This document shows positions 7,145-14,205 of a stretch of DNA of 22,960 nucleotides, piece after piece. Within the stretch, counting starts at the first letter, position 1. Each line of letters starts with the position of its first letter. The translations under genes and the position numbers were made by a program. The DNA comes from a virus, in IMG/VR virus record IMGVR_UViG_3300039106_000900, positions 5,821 through 28,780 of that record; one strand, 5' to 3'. Below the pieces are notes generated by a model. It saw only the letters and a list, made by a program, of their open reading frames with translations, had not been told where the DNA came from and searched no databases.

Positions 7145-7771
7145 ATGCCAGAACTTAATGCTAATGTACCAATGATTGAATGCTACGTTAGGGGCAATTT
7201 CTTAAGAGATCAGTTGGACTCCCATGGAAAATATTTCCCCTGCATGATTTTTGGAGTAACAAGTATTCAGGGAAGAAGTCCCTTATTCCACTTCTTAATG
7301 GAAGATGGAGGGATTTGGTGGAGAATGCCGATCAATGCCTTCTGTGAAAGACCAGGTGTTCCTGAGGTGGATATTCACGAACTTGTTCTTTGGAACTCTT
7401 TCAGTCCTCATGTAGCAGTTACTGAATTCCAGGCAATGAGAAATATGAGAATGAAGTACGTAAGTAGGTCTGGAGAGTTTGTCAGTACAAAGTATCTATT
7501 TACCCTTGATTGGCATGCTCCAGATGATAATAATATAAATCTTGGATTTAGCACAAATCCCGGTCAACATAAATGTGGTCATGTGATGCTTAGAGATGAC
7601 GGTAATTACGCTATACAACCAAATAATAGAGTTAGATTATTTGATCCATCTTTTACAACAAAAGAAGGAAACCTTATTGATAGGTTTGTCAATACTAGAA
7701 AATGGGATGTTGAGGATGCGGATAAATGGAAAACATCTGATGACAATAGATACCACTATGATATTAAATGA
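7145..7771 (+). CDS. hypothetical protein
   Basis: 208-aa soluble protein from ATG 7145; GAAGAAAG lies about ten bases upstream. The N-terminal half is beta-rich (MIECYVRGNFLRD, FPCMIFGVTSIQGR, FHFLMEDGGIWWRMP). The second half carries LFTLDWHAP (about 118-126), a Gly/His/Cys segment GQHKCGHVML and the segment IQPNNRVRLFDPSF. I think similar proteins occur in other phage genomes, but I cannot name a function. No catalytic triad or metal motif is convincing; the lone HKCGH is noted only as a possible metal site. It sits between the thymidylate synthase and dCMP deaminase genes. Confidence 0.6.
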   Translation: MPELNANVPMIECYVRGNFLRDQLDSHGKYFPCMIFGVTSIQGRSPLFHFLMEDGGIWWRMPINAFCERPGVPEVDIHELVLWNSFSPHVAVTEFQAMRNMRMKYVSRSGEFVSTKYLFTLDWHAPDDNNINLGFSTNPGQHKCGHVMLRDDGNYAIQPNNRVRLFDPSFTTKEGNLIDRFVNTRKWDVEDADKWKTSDDNRYHYDIK

Positions 7772-7777
7772 CTAAAA

Positions 7778-8245
7778 ATGTTGTATAATACAAAAGACAA
7801 AAAGTACATGCAATTGTGTATTGAGACAGCTAGAATTTTTTCTACGTGTGCAAAGAAACAGTATGCAGCGGTTCTAATAGATGATAATAATCATATTGTT
7901 AGCGTAGGATATAACGGTGGACCACGAGGATTTGAGCACTGTAAAGACGGTGGGTGTCCAAGACTGCATGAGAATTCACAAGCTGGATCTAACTATGATA
8001 ACTGCATAGCAATTCACGCAGAACAAAATGCCTTGTTGCATTGTGACTATAGTTCAAGTCCAAAAAAAATGTTTATCAATGGACCACCATGTTTCACCTG
8101 TGCTAAAATGATAGCAAGCAGTACGATAAAAGAAGTGTACTATTTAGTAAACTCTGAATATAAAGATTGGGATAACGTTTATAATTTTCTCCAAAAGTGT
8201 GGAGTATCTTTAACTGGAATAGAAAAATGGCAGCTGGAAAATTAA
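7778..8245 (+). CDS. dCMP deaminase (deoxycytidylate deaminase)
   Basis: 155-aa zinc enzyme of the cytidine/deoxycytidylate deaminase family that converts dCMP to dUMP, the substrate of ThyX. Both zinc motifs are present: H80-A81-E82 (HAE, with Glu as the proton shuttle) and PCFTC (C105 and C108). The family segment VGYNGGPRGFEHC (43-55) and a further Cys/His cluster (HCKDGGCPRLH) match phage and bacterial dCMP deaminases, which often bind a second zinc there. The gene begins six bases after the previous stop, with a poor ribosome site, so translation is probably coupled. It completes a reductase, deaminase and thymidylate-synthase set in one operon. Confidence 0.93.
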   Translation: MLYNTKDKKYMQLCIETARIFSTCAKKQYAAVLIDDNNHIVSVGYNGGPRGFEHCKDGGCPRLHENSQAGSNYDNCIAIHAEQNALLHCDYSSSPKKMFINGPPCFTCAKMIASSTIKEVYYLVNSEYKDWDNVYNFLQKCGVSLTGIEKWQLEN

Positions 8246-8463
8246 ATTACATTGTTACATATGAGGGGTTAAGCCAAGTCTTTGGTTGCGCATCAAAGAA
8301 GATTGCGCTAGAATCTCCACCACCAGAAGGATATTCATTAAAACAAAAAAAGGTTCTGTTCATTACATTTGAACCAGATAAAAACAATCTTTGCGTTTAT
8401 GAGATTCCACAAGAAGAGATAATGAGTGCAGAGATAAAGAGTAAGAAGCAAAGCGATGAGTAA
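8227..8463 (+). CDS. small hypothetical protein
   Basis: 78-aa protein if started at ATG 8227, which follows GGAATAG and overlaps the deaminase end by 19 bases. The frame stays open upstream, but that part only shadows the deaminase gene. It has an N-terminal beta-like segment (LNYIVTYEGLSQVFG), a Pro-rich turn (ESPPPEGYS) and a second strand pair (KVLFITFEPDKNNLCVYEIP), then a charged tail. The layout suggests a compact all-beta or alpha/beta fold. No family is recognised. It overlaps the next gene by eight bases. Confidence 0.5.
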   Translation: MAAGKLNYIVTYEGLSQVFGCASKKIALESPPPEGYSLKQKKVLFITFEPDKNNLCVYEIPQEEIMSAEIKSKKQSDE

Positions 8464-8695
8464 AAAATTAAATACAAAGAAAAAAGTTAACGTAAAATTA
8501 CTTCCGGGGCAAGCAATATATGTTGCTGACATGGAAAGATTTGATCATATAATTTCTATGTATGATTCTATAGCCAAAGATTGTATAGAAAAAGAAGAAA
8601 AAAGATCTTGGCTTCAGATAGCAGATGAAATTAGGGCACATGTTAGAGAAACATATTTTAGTCCGGAAGAAGATTACGCTGATGAAAAATGGTAA
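8456..8695 (+). CDS. small hypothetical protein
   Basis: 79-aa protein from ATG 8456, overlapping the previous stop by eight bases, with AGCAAAG and no better ribosome site upstream. The N-terminus is very basic (SKKLNTKKKVNVK), then LLPGQAIYVADMERFDHIISMYDSI and a charged helix ending in an acidic tail. There are no Cys or metal motifs. It could be a small nucleic-acid-associated or regulatory protein because of the basic N-terminus, but the family is not recognised. Confidence 0.5.
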   Translation: MSKKLNTKKKVNVKLLPGQAIYVADMERFDHIISMYDSIAKDCIEKEEKRSWLQIADEIRAHVRETYFSPEEDYADEKW

Positions 8696-8960
8696 ATATA
8701 CAAAAGTTATTATAGCTTCCTTTTTTTTTGGAGCACTATTAGCTAATGTTTCTTTCAAAAAAGTGTCTTCAAAGAAAGATAAAGTAAACTGGATGCAATA
8801 TATAAATAGGCTTCAAGAGTTCTGCTTGTACGATCTAGATGGAGCTAAACAAGAGTTTATCTCTTTAATAAACTCAGGCTTAAACTACGAAGAAGCATTT
8901 AACTTAACACTTATTTCTAAGGCGCATAGAGAGATGGTGCTAGGAGAAACCCATGATTGA
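8682..8960 (+). CDS. small protein with one N-terminal membrane segment
   Basis: 92-aa protein taking ATG 8682, which follows GGAAGAAG and overlaps the end of the previous gene by 14 bases. An earlier in-frame start would put more of the gene inside the neighbour and has no ribosome site. Residues about 5-24 (KYTKVIIASFFFGALLANVS) form one hydrophobic segment behind a basic N-terminus. This fits either a signal anchor or an uncleaved signal peptide. The rest is a soluble helical domain with a ~15-residue repeat-like leucine pattern (QYINRLQEFCLYDLDGAKQEF). It overlaps the first glycosyltransferase gene by eight bases. Function unknown. Confidence 0.5.
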   Translation: MKNGKYTKVIIASFFFGALLANVSFKKVSSKKDKVNWMQYINRLQEFCLYDLDGAKQEFISLINSGLNYEEAFNLTLISKAHREMVLGETHD

Positions 8961-9768
8961 TTTATGTGTTGTAAATTATAATACAAGAAGACTGTTGCAG
9001 AGATTTTTGGATGCTCTACACTCAGACGTATACAATCCAAATGGCGCGCTTGCAAAAAACTGGAATCTACTTATTATGGACAATGACTCTACGGATGATT
9101 TTGTTCCATGGTTAAGAGAAAACGAAGAACGATATTTAATAGATAGAACATTTTTAAGAAAAAATATAGGATACTCTTCTGCTATTAACTATATGGCTTC
9201 TAAAAGTAGCGCAGAGATAGTTGGTGTTCTTAATGGTGACGTTTGGATGACCAGTGAAGATTGCCTGAACATAGAAAAAGCATTTGCCAACAATCCAAAC
9301 CTACATATACTCGGCCCTAAACAAAGAGATGAGCATGGATATATAACTCATGCTGGCATCATAGGAACTAATGTGCAACCTAAACATAGAGGTTGGCGAG
9401 AGCATGACCCACAAGACTTGCTCTATAAGGATCAGATTAATTGCGTAACTGTATCAGGATCTGCATACTTCGTGAGAAGAGATGTCTGGGATGATATGAC
9501 TAATAATAAACAATATCGAGAATTATATCCTGATGCTATAGGAGCATTCTTGCCAACGCCACACTATTATGAAGAAACTTGGTGCTCTTACTTCGCAAGA
9601 CACCTAGGCTACAATGTAGTGTATGATGGATCGATATCTATCGGTCATAGCTGGCATGCATCAAGCCCAAAGCCAGGAGAAGGTATCAGCAATGCTGATA
9701 AGTACTTTCCTATAAGTAGAGAAATTTTTAGAAAAGCATGTGATCACATAGGTATAGAAAGAGACTAA
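8953..9768 (+). CDS. glycosyltransferase, GT-A fold (family 2-like)
   Basis: 271-aa protein that transfers a sugar from a nucleotide-sugar donor to an unknown acceptor. Family 2 landmarks are in order: VVNYNT near residue 6-11, MDNDSTDD at 42-49, KNIGYSSAIN at 70-79 (donor-binding region), and NGD at 94-96 in the metal-binding DXD position. Later segments resemble rhamnosyltransferase-type enzymes: GSAYFVRRDVWD and EETWCSYFARHLGYNVVYDGSISIGH. There is no membrane segment. The start overlaps the preceding gene by eight bases, and the next glycosyltransferase begins two bases after its stop. The acceptor is unknown: phage virion protein, host surface glycan or modified DNA base are all possible. 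Confidence 0.85.
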   Translation: MIDLCVVNYNTRRLLQRFLDALHSDVYNPNGALAKNWNLLIMDNDSTDDFVPWLRENEERYLIDRTFLRKNIGYSSAINYMASKSSAEIVGVLNGDVWMTSEDCLNIEKAFANNPNLHILGPKQRDEHGYITHAGIIGTNVQPKHRGWREHDPQDLLYKDQINCVTVSGSAYFVRRDVWDDMTNNKQYRELYPDAIGAFLPTPHYYEETWCSYFARHLGYNVVYDGSISIGHSWHASSPKPGEGISNADKYFPISREIFRKACDHIGIERD

Positions 9769-9769
9769 A

Positions 9770-10708
9770 ATGTGGAAAAATAGAAAAATATTCATAGCAG
9801 TTCCAGCTTTCAATGAATATTTTACTCATGTTACAGTAGAAGACGCTTTTGAAAAAGCTGACAAACCTGAAAATATTTATTTTGGTATTTTTAATCAAAA
9901 AACAAATTCAAATAACTTTGAAGATTTTACGTCTTACAAAAATGTAAGGTGTATTAATGCAATTTATGAAAAACCACTTGGCGCAGCATTAAGTAGATTG
10001 ATTGCTTCTACCCTTCATGACAATGAGAGATACTTTTTGCAAATTGACGCCCATACAATCTTTGCAAAAGGATGGGATTCAGTACTTATTAATGATCTAA
10101 ACCTGCTATTGAAGCATGTTGAAAAACCTATGATATCTCAAAGCTGTGCTTGGCACCAAGTTCCAATTTATTCTGATCCAGATAAAAAATATATTAAAAA
10201 TTTTGATGGAGTTCCAGCATATCCACTTTTTCCAGAAAAAGGAAAACCTGCAACTCACCAAGATAAGACAAGAATAAATGAAGAAAAGTTTCTCGGAAAA
10301 TTTTTAGAACATCATCTGTGTTTGGCAGGTAGTGGGCTTTTTTCTTTGTCTGATTTTATATATGAAATATCTTACAATCCTTTTATTTCTTTTTCACCAG
10401 AACAAGAATTTACAGCGCTTAGATCGTGTACAAGAGGTTATAGATTTTTTAGTTCAAAGAGAAGCATGATATCCACCTTAGGAAAAAATGAAACAGATGG
10501 ATTTAATGAATTAGATTATCCAGGTGATAGAAGATTTTCATTTTTAGAATTAGATGAATTAGATAAAGATAAATTTGGAATGATTGACCATATATATGGA
10601 AAAAAATTTGGCTTTTATGGAGCACCTGATCTTGAGTCGTATCAAGATTACTTATTAAGATCAAAAATAGATTTCAATACATCTAATGTTTATGGAATCC
10701 AATATTAA
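9770..10708 (+). CDS. GlcNAc-transferase-like glycosyltransferase (GT60-like)
   Basis: 312-aa protein with a GT-A fold start (IFIAVPAFNE, residues 7-16) and a D93-A94-H95 metal motif in QIDAHTIFAKGWD. That pattern is typical of the Skp1-type N-acetylglucosaminyltransferase family (GT60). HHLCLAGSGLFSLSDFIYEI and EQEFTALRSCTRGYRFF in the C-terminal half also fit that family. It begins two bases after the previous glycosyltransferase and probably acts with it. The family assignment is by motif recall, so the precise donor sugar is not established. A protein acceptor is possible because GT60 enzymes modify protein hydroxyls. Confidence 0.8.
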   Translation: MWKNRKIFIAVPAFNEYFTHVTVEDAFEKADKPENIYFGIFNQKTNSNNFEDFTSYKNVRCINAIYEKPLGAALSRLIASTLHDNERYFLQIDAHTIFAKGWDSVLINDLNLLLKHVEKPMISQSCAWHQVPIYSDPDKKYIKNFDGVPAYPLFPEKGKPATHQDKTRINEEKFLGKFLEHHLCLAGSGLFSLSDFIYEISYNPFISFSPEQEFTALRSCTRGYRFFSSKRSMISTLGKNETDGFNELDYPGDRRFSFLELDELDKDKFGMIDHIYGKKFGFYGAPDLESYQDYLLRSKIDFNTSNVYGIQY

Positions 10709-10756
10709 TTATAATGAATATGTAAAAATATCAAAATTTAAAAAAGGAAAATTAAA

Positions 10757-11158
10757 ATGACAGATAAATTCAATGTATACTTATACAACGCAGAAGTTAA
10801 AAAAATAGTTGATGGAGATACATTTGATATCCTTATTGACCTAGGATTTGATACTTTTAGAAAAGGTAGAGTAAGATTATATGGAATAAATACTCCAGAG
10901 AGTCGCACTTCAAATCTTGAAGAAAAGAAAATGGGCCTGGCTGCTAAAGAATTCACAGATCAGTGGATCACCGCTGCAGGTAGCAAAATTAAAATAGAAA
11001 CAATTCTTGATAAAAATGAGAAGTACGGAAGAATACTTGCTAGAGTGTGGAACGAAGCAGGAGCTTGTTTGAACACCGATATAGTTGCTGCAGGGTTAGC
11101 CAGAGAATATTTTGGTGTAGGCGATAAAACATTCCAGGAATTCAAGAAAGAAAAGTAA
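10757..11158 (+). CDS. staphylococcal-nuclease-like (SNase/thermonuclease) protein
   Basis: 133-aa protein. SNase-family enzymes cut DNA and RNA with calcium. The conserved core is visible: VDGDTFDI (18-25, with D21), R40 and YGINTPES (42-49, with E48), and GRILARV (91-97, with R92). Thus D21, R40, E48 and R92 cover the usual catalytic set, while the Asp of the family LVDTPE is Asn (N45), a substitution that I believe recurs in the family. There is no signal peptide, so it is probably intracellular, unlike secreted thermonucleases. AAAGGA precedes ATG 10757. The last codon overlaps the next gene's start. A role in host DNA breakdown or phage DNA processing is plausible but inferred. Confidence 0.85.
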   Translation: MTDKFNVYLYNAEVKKIVDGDTFDILIDLGFDTFRKGRVRLYGINTPESRTSNLEEKKMGLAAKEFTDQWITAAGSKIKIETILDKNEKYGRILARVWNEAGACLNTDIVAAGLAREYFGVGDKTFQEFKKEK

Positions 11159-11562
11159 TGCAAACATTTTTACCATATCCTGATTTTGTGCAATCAGTAA
11201 AGGTTTTAGACTACCGTCGGTTGGGCAAACAAAGAGTAGAAACATTCCAAGTCCTTAACATATTGATGGAAAGAACTCCCACTAAGGGTTGGCGCAATCA
11301 TCCAGTTACACGCATGTGGACTGGGTATGAAGAAGCTTTAAAGTTGTATCAAAACTATACTATCCTTGAATGGATAGATAGAGGATATAAAAATAATATG
11401 AAGTTTGAAGATGTAAATCATTCTTCTATTATTTATCCAGGTTGGTTTGGTCAAGACTTGTTTCATAGATCTCATAGATCTAATCTTCTTAGAAAAGATT
11501 ACGAATATTATTCCCAGTACTTTGACGAAGCACCAGATTTAGAGTATCATTGGCCAGTATGA
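11158..11562 (+). CDS. pyrimidine-dimer glycosylase/endonuclease V family protein (MSMEG_6728-like)
   Basis: 134-aa protein from ATG 11158, which overlaps the previous stop by one base. The signature fits the MSMEG_6728-type branch of the Pyr_excise family: MQTFLPYPDF at the N-terminus, LDYRRLGKQRVE (17-28), RNHPVTRMWTGYEEAL, and FHRSHRSNLLRKDYEYY near the end. Relatives are thought to excise UV-induced pyrimidine dimers by base excision, as phage T4 endonuclease V does. DYRRLGK aligns loosely with the T4 EYRELPR segment, with the T4 catalytic Glu apparently replaced by Arg. Family-level activity is therefore inferred, not shown. Members are common in actinobacteria, which supports the host guess. 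Confidence 0.8.
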   Translation: MQTFLPYPDFVQSVKVLDYRRLGKQRVETFQVLNILMERTPTKGWRNHPVTRMWTGYEEALKLYQNYTILEWIDRGYKNNMKFEDVNHSSIIYPGWFGQDLFHRSHRSNLLRKDYEYYSQYFDEAPDLEYHWPV

Positions 11563-11963
11563 GCATTACAGTTTATTTAGCTGGCGCTATGGATTACGTT
11601 GGCGACTACGCAAAAGGTTGGAGACAAGAGGCTACATTCATGTTATCCCTACGTGGATACAAGGTTCTTGATCCAACATCTATACCGGAAGATTGCACGA
11701 TGTCTCCGGATGAAATTGTACAAAAAAATCTATTTATGCAGAAGAAATCAGATCTTCTTCTGGTAGAATACATGTTAGAGAATAGAGCTTACATAGGTAC
11801 TGATTATGAAATGGCTTGGGCTAAAATGAATAATCAACCAACAGTAGTCATCTGCTCTAATCAGAATAAAGATCGTCCATATATGAAATATATGGCCACA
11901 AGACTTGCAGATACACTGCAAGATGCTATAGAATATATAGCAATCCATTATCCAACAAAATAA
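11559..11963 (+). CDS. nucleoside 2-deoxyribosyltransferase family protein
   Basis: 134-aa protein. ATG 11559 forms an ATGA overlap with the preceding stop and is preferred over the out-of-place start nine bases earlier. Family landmarks are YLAGAMDY (6-13), GWRQEAT (20-26), DPT near 38-40, SDLLLVEY (64-71) and GTDYEMAWA (80-88), with E84 as the expected nucleophile. Such enzymes move or release a base from 2'-deoxyribose of nucleosides or nucleotides. Near thymidylate genes this fits salvage or clean-up of unwanted nucleotides. Some relatives have NAD-like or other substrates, so the exact reaction is unsettled. Confidence 0.75.
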   Translation: MSITVYLAGAMDYVGDYAKGWRQEATFMLSLRGYKVLDPTSIPEDCTMSPDEIVQKNLFMQKKSDLLLVEYMLENRAYIGTDYEMAWAKMNNQPTVVICSNQNKDRPYMKYMATRLADTLQDAIEYIAIHYPTK

Positions 11964-11975
11964 AAGGAAAAAATA

Positions 11976-12167
11976 ATGTCAGACAATAAGTTCAAATACT
12001 TTGCTGTTACAACAACTAGCTTGGTTAAGGCTAATAACAAAACAGAAGCGCAAAATGTAGCCATGGGTCGCCGTGGATCAGATGGAGAGCTCTTGTTCAA
12101 GTCAACAGAAATTGAACGCATTTCGTCAGTAGAAGCACGTGAGCAATTAGAAGAATTCACGGCCTGA
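11976..12167 (+). CDS. small hypothetical protein, host-like codon use
   Basis: 63-aa protein from ATG 11976, with AAAGGA about seven bases upstream. It starts with SDNKFKYFAVTTTSLV, and the rest is polar and helical (SVEAREQLEEF). All four Arg codons are CGC or CGT, in contrast to the AGA-dominated neighbours. It lies just upstream of a strong terminator, so it may be well expressed from a local or upstream promoter. No motif or family is recognised. Confidence 0.6.
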   Translation: MSDNKFKYFAVTTTSLVKANNKTEAQNVAMGRRGSDGELLFKSTEIERISSVEAREQLEEFTA

Positions 12168-12181
12168 TATTAATTATCTTT

Positions 12182-12219
12182 AGTGGGGGGTTGGGTTTTC
12201 CTGACCCCCCACTTTATTT
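12182..12219 (+). terminator. strong intrinsic terminator
   Basis: AGTGGGGGGT (12182-12191) pairs perfectly with ACCCCCCACT (12204-12213). The loop is 12 bases (TGGGTTTTCCTG), followed by TTATTTA. It ends the transcription unit that includes the small gene at 11976 and precedes the third glycosyltransferase. The T run is interrupted by one A, but the 10-bp stem with six G-C pairs in a row makes the call firm. Confidence 0.85.
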
Positions 12220-12234
12220 ATAAAGAGGAAAAAA

Positions 12235-12921
12235 ATGTTAATAGCACAAATGGTTGGAAAAAATGAATCAGGAAGATTCTTAGATAAAGTACTTGAAAGA
12301 CTATCAACTCAAGTAGATAAGATTGTATTTACTGACGACTGTTCAGAGGATGATACAGTACAAATAGCCTCTAAGTACGCTGAGGTTTTTAGCAACAATG
12401 AAACAATGTTTGAAAAGCATGAGGGTCATCTAAGACTCAATGCTTGGAAAAACTTAGAGACAGTAGCTAAAGAAGGTGACTGGATAATTGCAATTGATTG
12501 CGACGAAATGCTCTTCCATGAAGATAGCATAGAAATTAGAAAAGTTTTACAGTCAAGCCCTTATGATGTGGCGAACGTTAGGTTCTATCATATGTGGAAC
12601 GAAACACAGTATAGGGTTGACAAATTATGGGCTCCTAATAATAGCTCTAGAATTTTTAGATACAAAAATGGTGGGACATTCTTAGACAAGAAGCTTGCCT
12701 GCGGTTCTGAACCAACCTATGTGGTTGAATGGTTGAATCAAAGAAACTATTGGGTTCACTCAGGTCTAGTGATGCAACACCTTGGTTATGCTAGAGATGA
12801 AGATAAAGTAATTAAACATAAAAGATATATGTCCATAGATAAAGGTGAGTTCCACAACATACAACATATTGAGTCTATTGTAGATCCTAATCCCGTACTA
12901 GTAAATTGGAATTTAAAATGA
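12235..12921 (+). CDS. glycosyltransferase family 2-like protein
   Basis: 228-aa protein from ATG 12235 (AGAGGAAA upstream), the first gene after the 12182 terminator. It has the GT-A start (MLIAQMVGKNE, residues 1-11), FTDDCSEDDT at 32-41, and DCD at 88-90 in IIAIDCDEML, the metal-binding DXD. Later, RIFRYKNGGTFLDKKL and the segment YWVHSGLVMQHLGYARDEDK fit family 2 glycosyltransferases. No membrane anchor is seen. It overlaps the next gene with ATGA. The acceptor is unknown. Confidence 0.8.
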   Translation: MLIAQMVGKNESGRFLDKVLERLSTQVDKIVFTDDCSEDDTVQIASKYAEVFSNNETMFEKHEGHLRLNAWKNLETVAKEGDWIIAIDCDEMLFHEDSIEIRKVLQSSPYDVANVRFYHMWNETQYRVDKLWAPNNSSRIFRYKNGGTFLDKKLACGSEPTYVVEWLNQRNYWVHSGLVMQHLGYARDEDKVIKHKRYMSIDKGEFHNIQHIESIVDPNPVLVNWNLK

Positions 12922-13595
12922 AAACATATAACACTAAAGAAACCATAATCAAGGTAACAGAACTTATGGAGAAGAAAAAAAGATTTGCTTTTGTATCATA
13001 TACAAGATCTTCATTCTTCTCTATACTGGGGGATATCAAGGGTGATAAAAAACCACCAAAGAATTTCGTTCAGTCAATACTTACTAGTATCACTTCTAAT
13101 GATCCACAATACATTGCTGGAGTACAGCCTGACTTTATCCATTCACAGCAAGACAAGCTTAGTAAAGTAGGCTTAAAAGATAAGGTGTTTTATGACTCAT
13201 GCTTTCTTGAAAATTATATCAACCAAGACTATGACATATTCAATACGTTCATGCAGTACTATTTTAAGCATAATAAGGTATTAGTCATTTCTTTTCAGCA
13301 TAAATCTAATATTGGAAAGTTTTTCTCTAAAGACTCTGCATTCATACAAGTCCCATATAATGATTTTTATGATAAGATAGATTCAATAATAGCTCAAGTT
13401 TCTGAGTTTGATAACGAATATCAAATGTGCGTACTAGATTGCCCCATGTTTGCTTCTGCTTTAGCTCCCAAGCTTTGGGAAAAAACAAAGATGTCAATTT
13501 TAGACCTTGGGAAAACACTAACTGTAGCACGAGCATTTGATAGAAATAAAGAGGGTGGACTTGAAGAAAAATTGGGAAGAACACCAAGACGATGA
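12918..13595 (+). CDS. GT-D/DUF1792-like predicted glycosyltransferase-associated protein
   Basis: 225-aa protein. ATG 12918 forms an ATGA overlap with the preceding glycosyltransferase; the frame is open four codons further up but without a better start. The N-terminus (RFAFVSYTRSSFFSIL) resembles the FGDGE-type entry of GT-D/DUF1792 proteins. The C-terminal half has KVLVISFQHKSNIGKFF and CPMFASALAPKLWEKTKMSILDLGKTL, similar in shape to their GptA...iDiGH end. This is a weak, shape-based match. The protein overlaps the endonuclease gene by 35 bases. Treat the function as provisional. Confidence 0.5.
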   Translation: MKTYNTKETIIKVTELMEKKKRFAFVSYTRSSFFSILGDIKGDKKPPKNFVQSILTSITSNDPQYIAGVQPDFIHSQQDKLSKVGLKDKVFYDSCFLENYINQDYDIFNTFMQYYFKHNKVLVISFQHKSNIGKFFSKDSAFIQVPYNDFYDKIDSIIAQVSEFDNEYQMCVLDCPMFASALAPKLWEKTKMSILDLGKTLTVARAFDRNKEGGLEEKLGRTPRR

Positions 13596-14205
13596 TGAGT
13601 TTCTTAAAGATCTTTTGTTTGAAAGTAATTTATCTTTAACTCAGATAGCATCAGAACTATCTTTTTCAGTTGCTAACTTAAATAAAAGAATAAAACAACT
13701 AGGTCTTTCTTGGATAAAAGAAAAAAATAAAAAGATGTCAAGAGGTCAAACGGCCTTAACTCTAGTTATGAAAAAACTTTTACCAGGAGAAGAAATTGTT
13801 AATGAGCATCACTTAGGTGATAAACTTAGGTTAGATGTATACTGCCCAAAATATAATCTTGCTGCAGAGTATCATGGTAGACAGCATTTTTTTTACACTC
13901 AAAGATTTTTCGATACAATATATGAGTTTGAAGAAGCTCAAAAAAGAGATGAAAAAAAGATGCAAATGTGCAAAGAGTTAGGCATAGCTCTTATCGTTTT
14001 TAGATACAACGACAACCTATCAGAAGAATCCGTATATGATAGAATGTTGCAAGCAATAAAAAACGCACCAGATATGCCAGTACGTGTTGAAAAAAGAACA
14101 CTAAAAAATAATCAATTTTACTTAGAGTCAAAGAAAAAAAACTCTGAAAGTAGAAAAGCTTATTATAAAAAAATAAAGGAAAAAAGAAAACAAGATGGAA
14201 CCTGA
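13561..14205 (+). CDS. HTH plus Vsr/EDxHD-like endonuclease, possible homing endonuclease
   Basis: 214-aa protein if started at TTG 13561, which has AGAGG six bases upstream; the frame is open earlier, but only a TTG without a ribosome site and a GTG that abuts AGAGG occur there, and the first ATG is 174 bases later. The N-terminus has a helix-turn-helix-like stretch (NLSLTQIASELSFSVANLNKRI, about 23-44). The C-terminal domain has E82, RLDVYCPKYNLAAEYHGRQHF (90-110) with D92, H109 and RDEKK with D130. E82, D92, H109 and D130 match the EDxHD pattern of Vsr-like nucleases and related homing endonucleases. The tail (190-214) is very basic. It overlaps the previous gene by 35 bases and the helicase by 11. 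Confidence 0.7.
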   Translation: MKKNWEEHQDDDEFLKDLLFESNLSLTQIASELSFSVANLNKRIKQLGLSWIKEKNKKMSRGQTALTLVMKKLLPGEEIVNEHHLGDKLRLDVYCPKYNLAAEYHGRQHFFYTQRFFDTIYEFEEAQKRDEKKMQMCKELGIALIVFRYNDNLSEESVYDRMLQAIKNAPDMPVRVEKRTLKNNQFYLESKKKNSESRKAYYKKIKEKRKQDGT

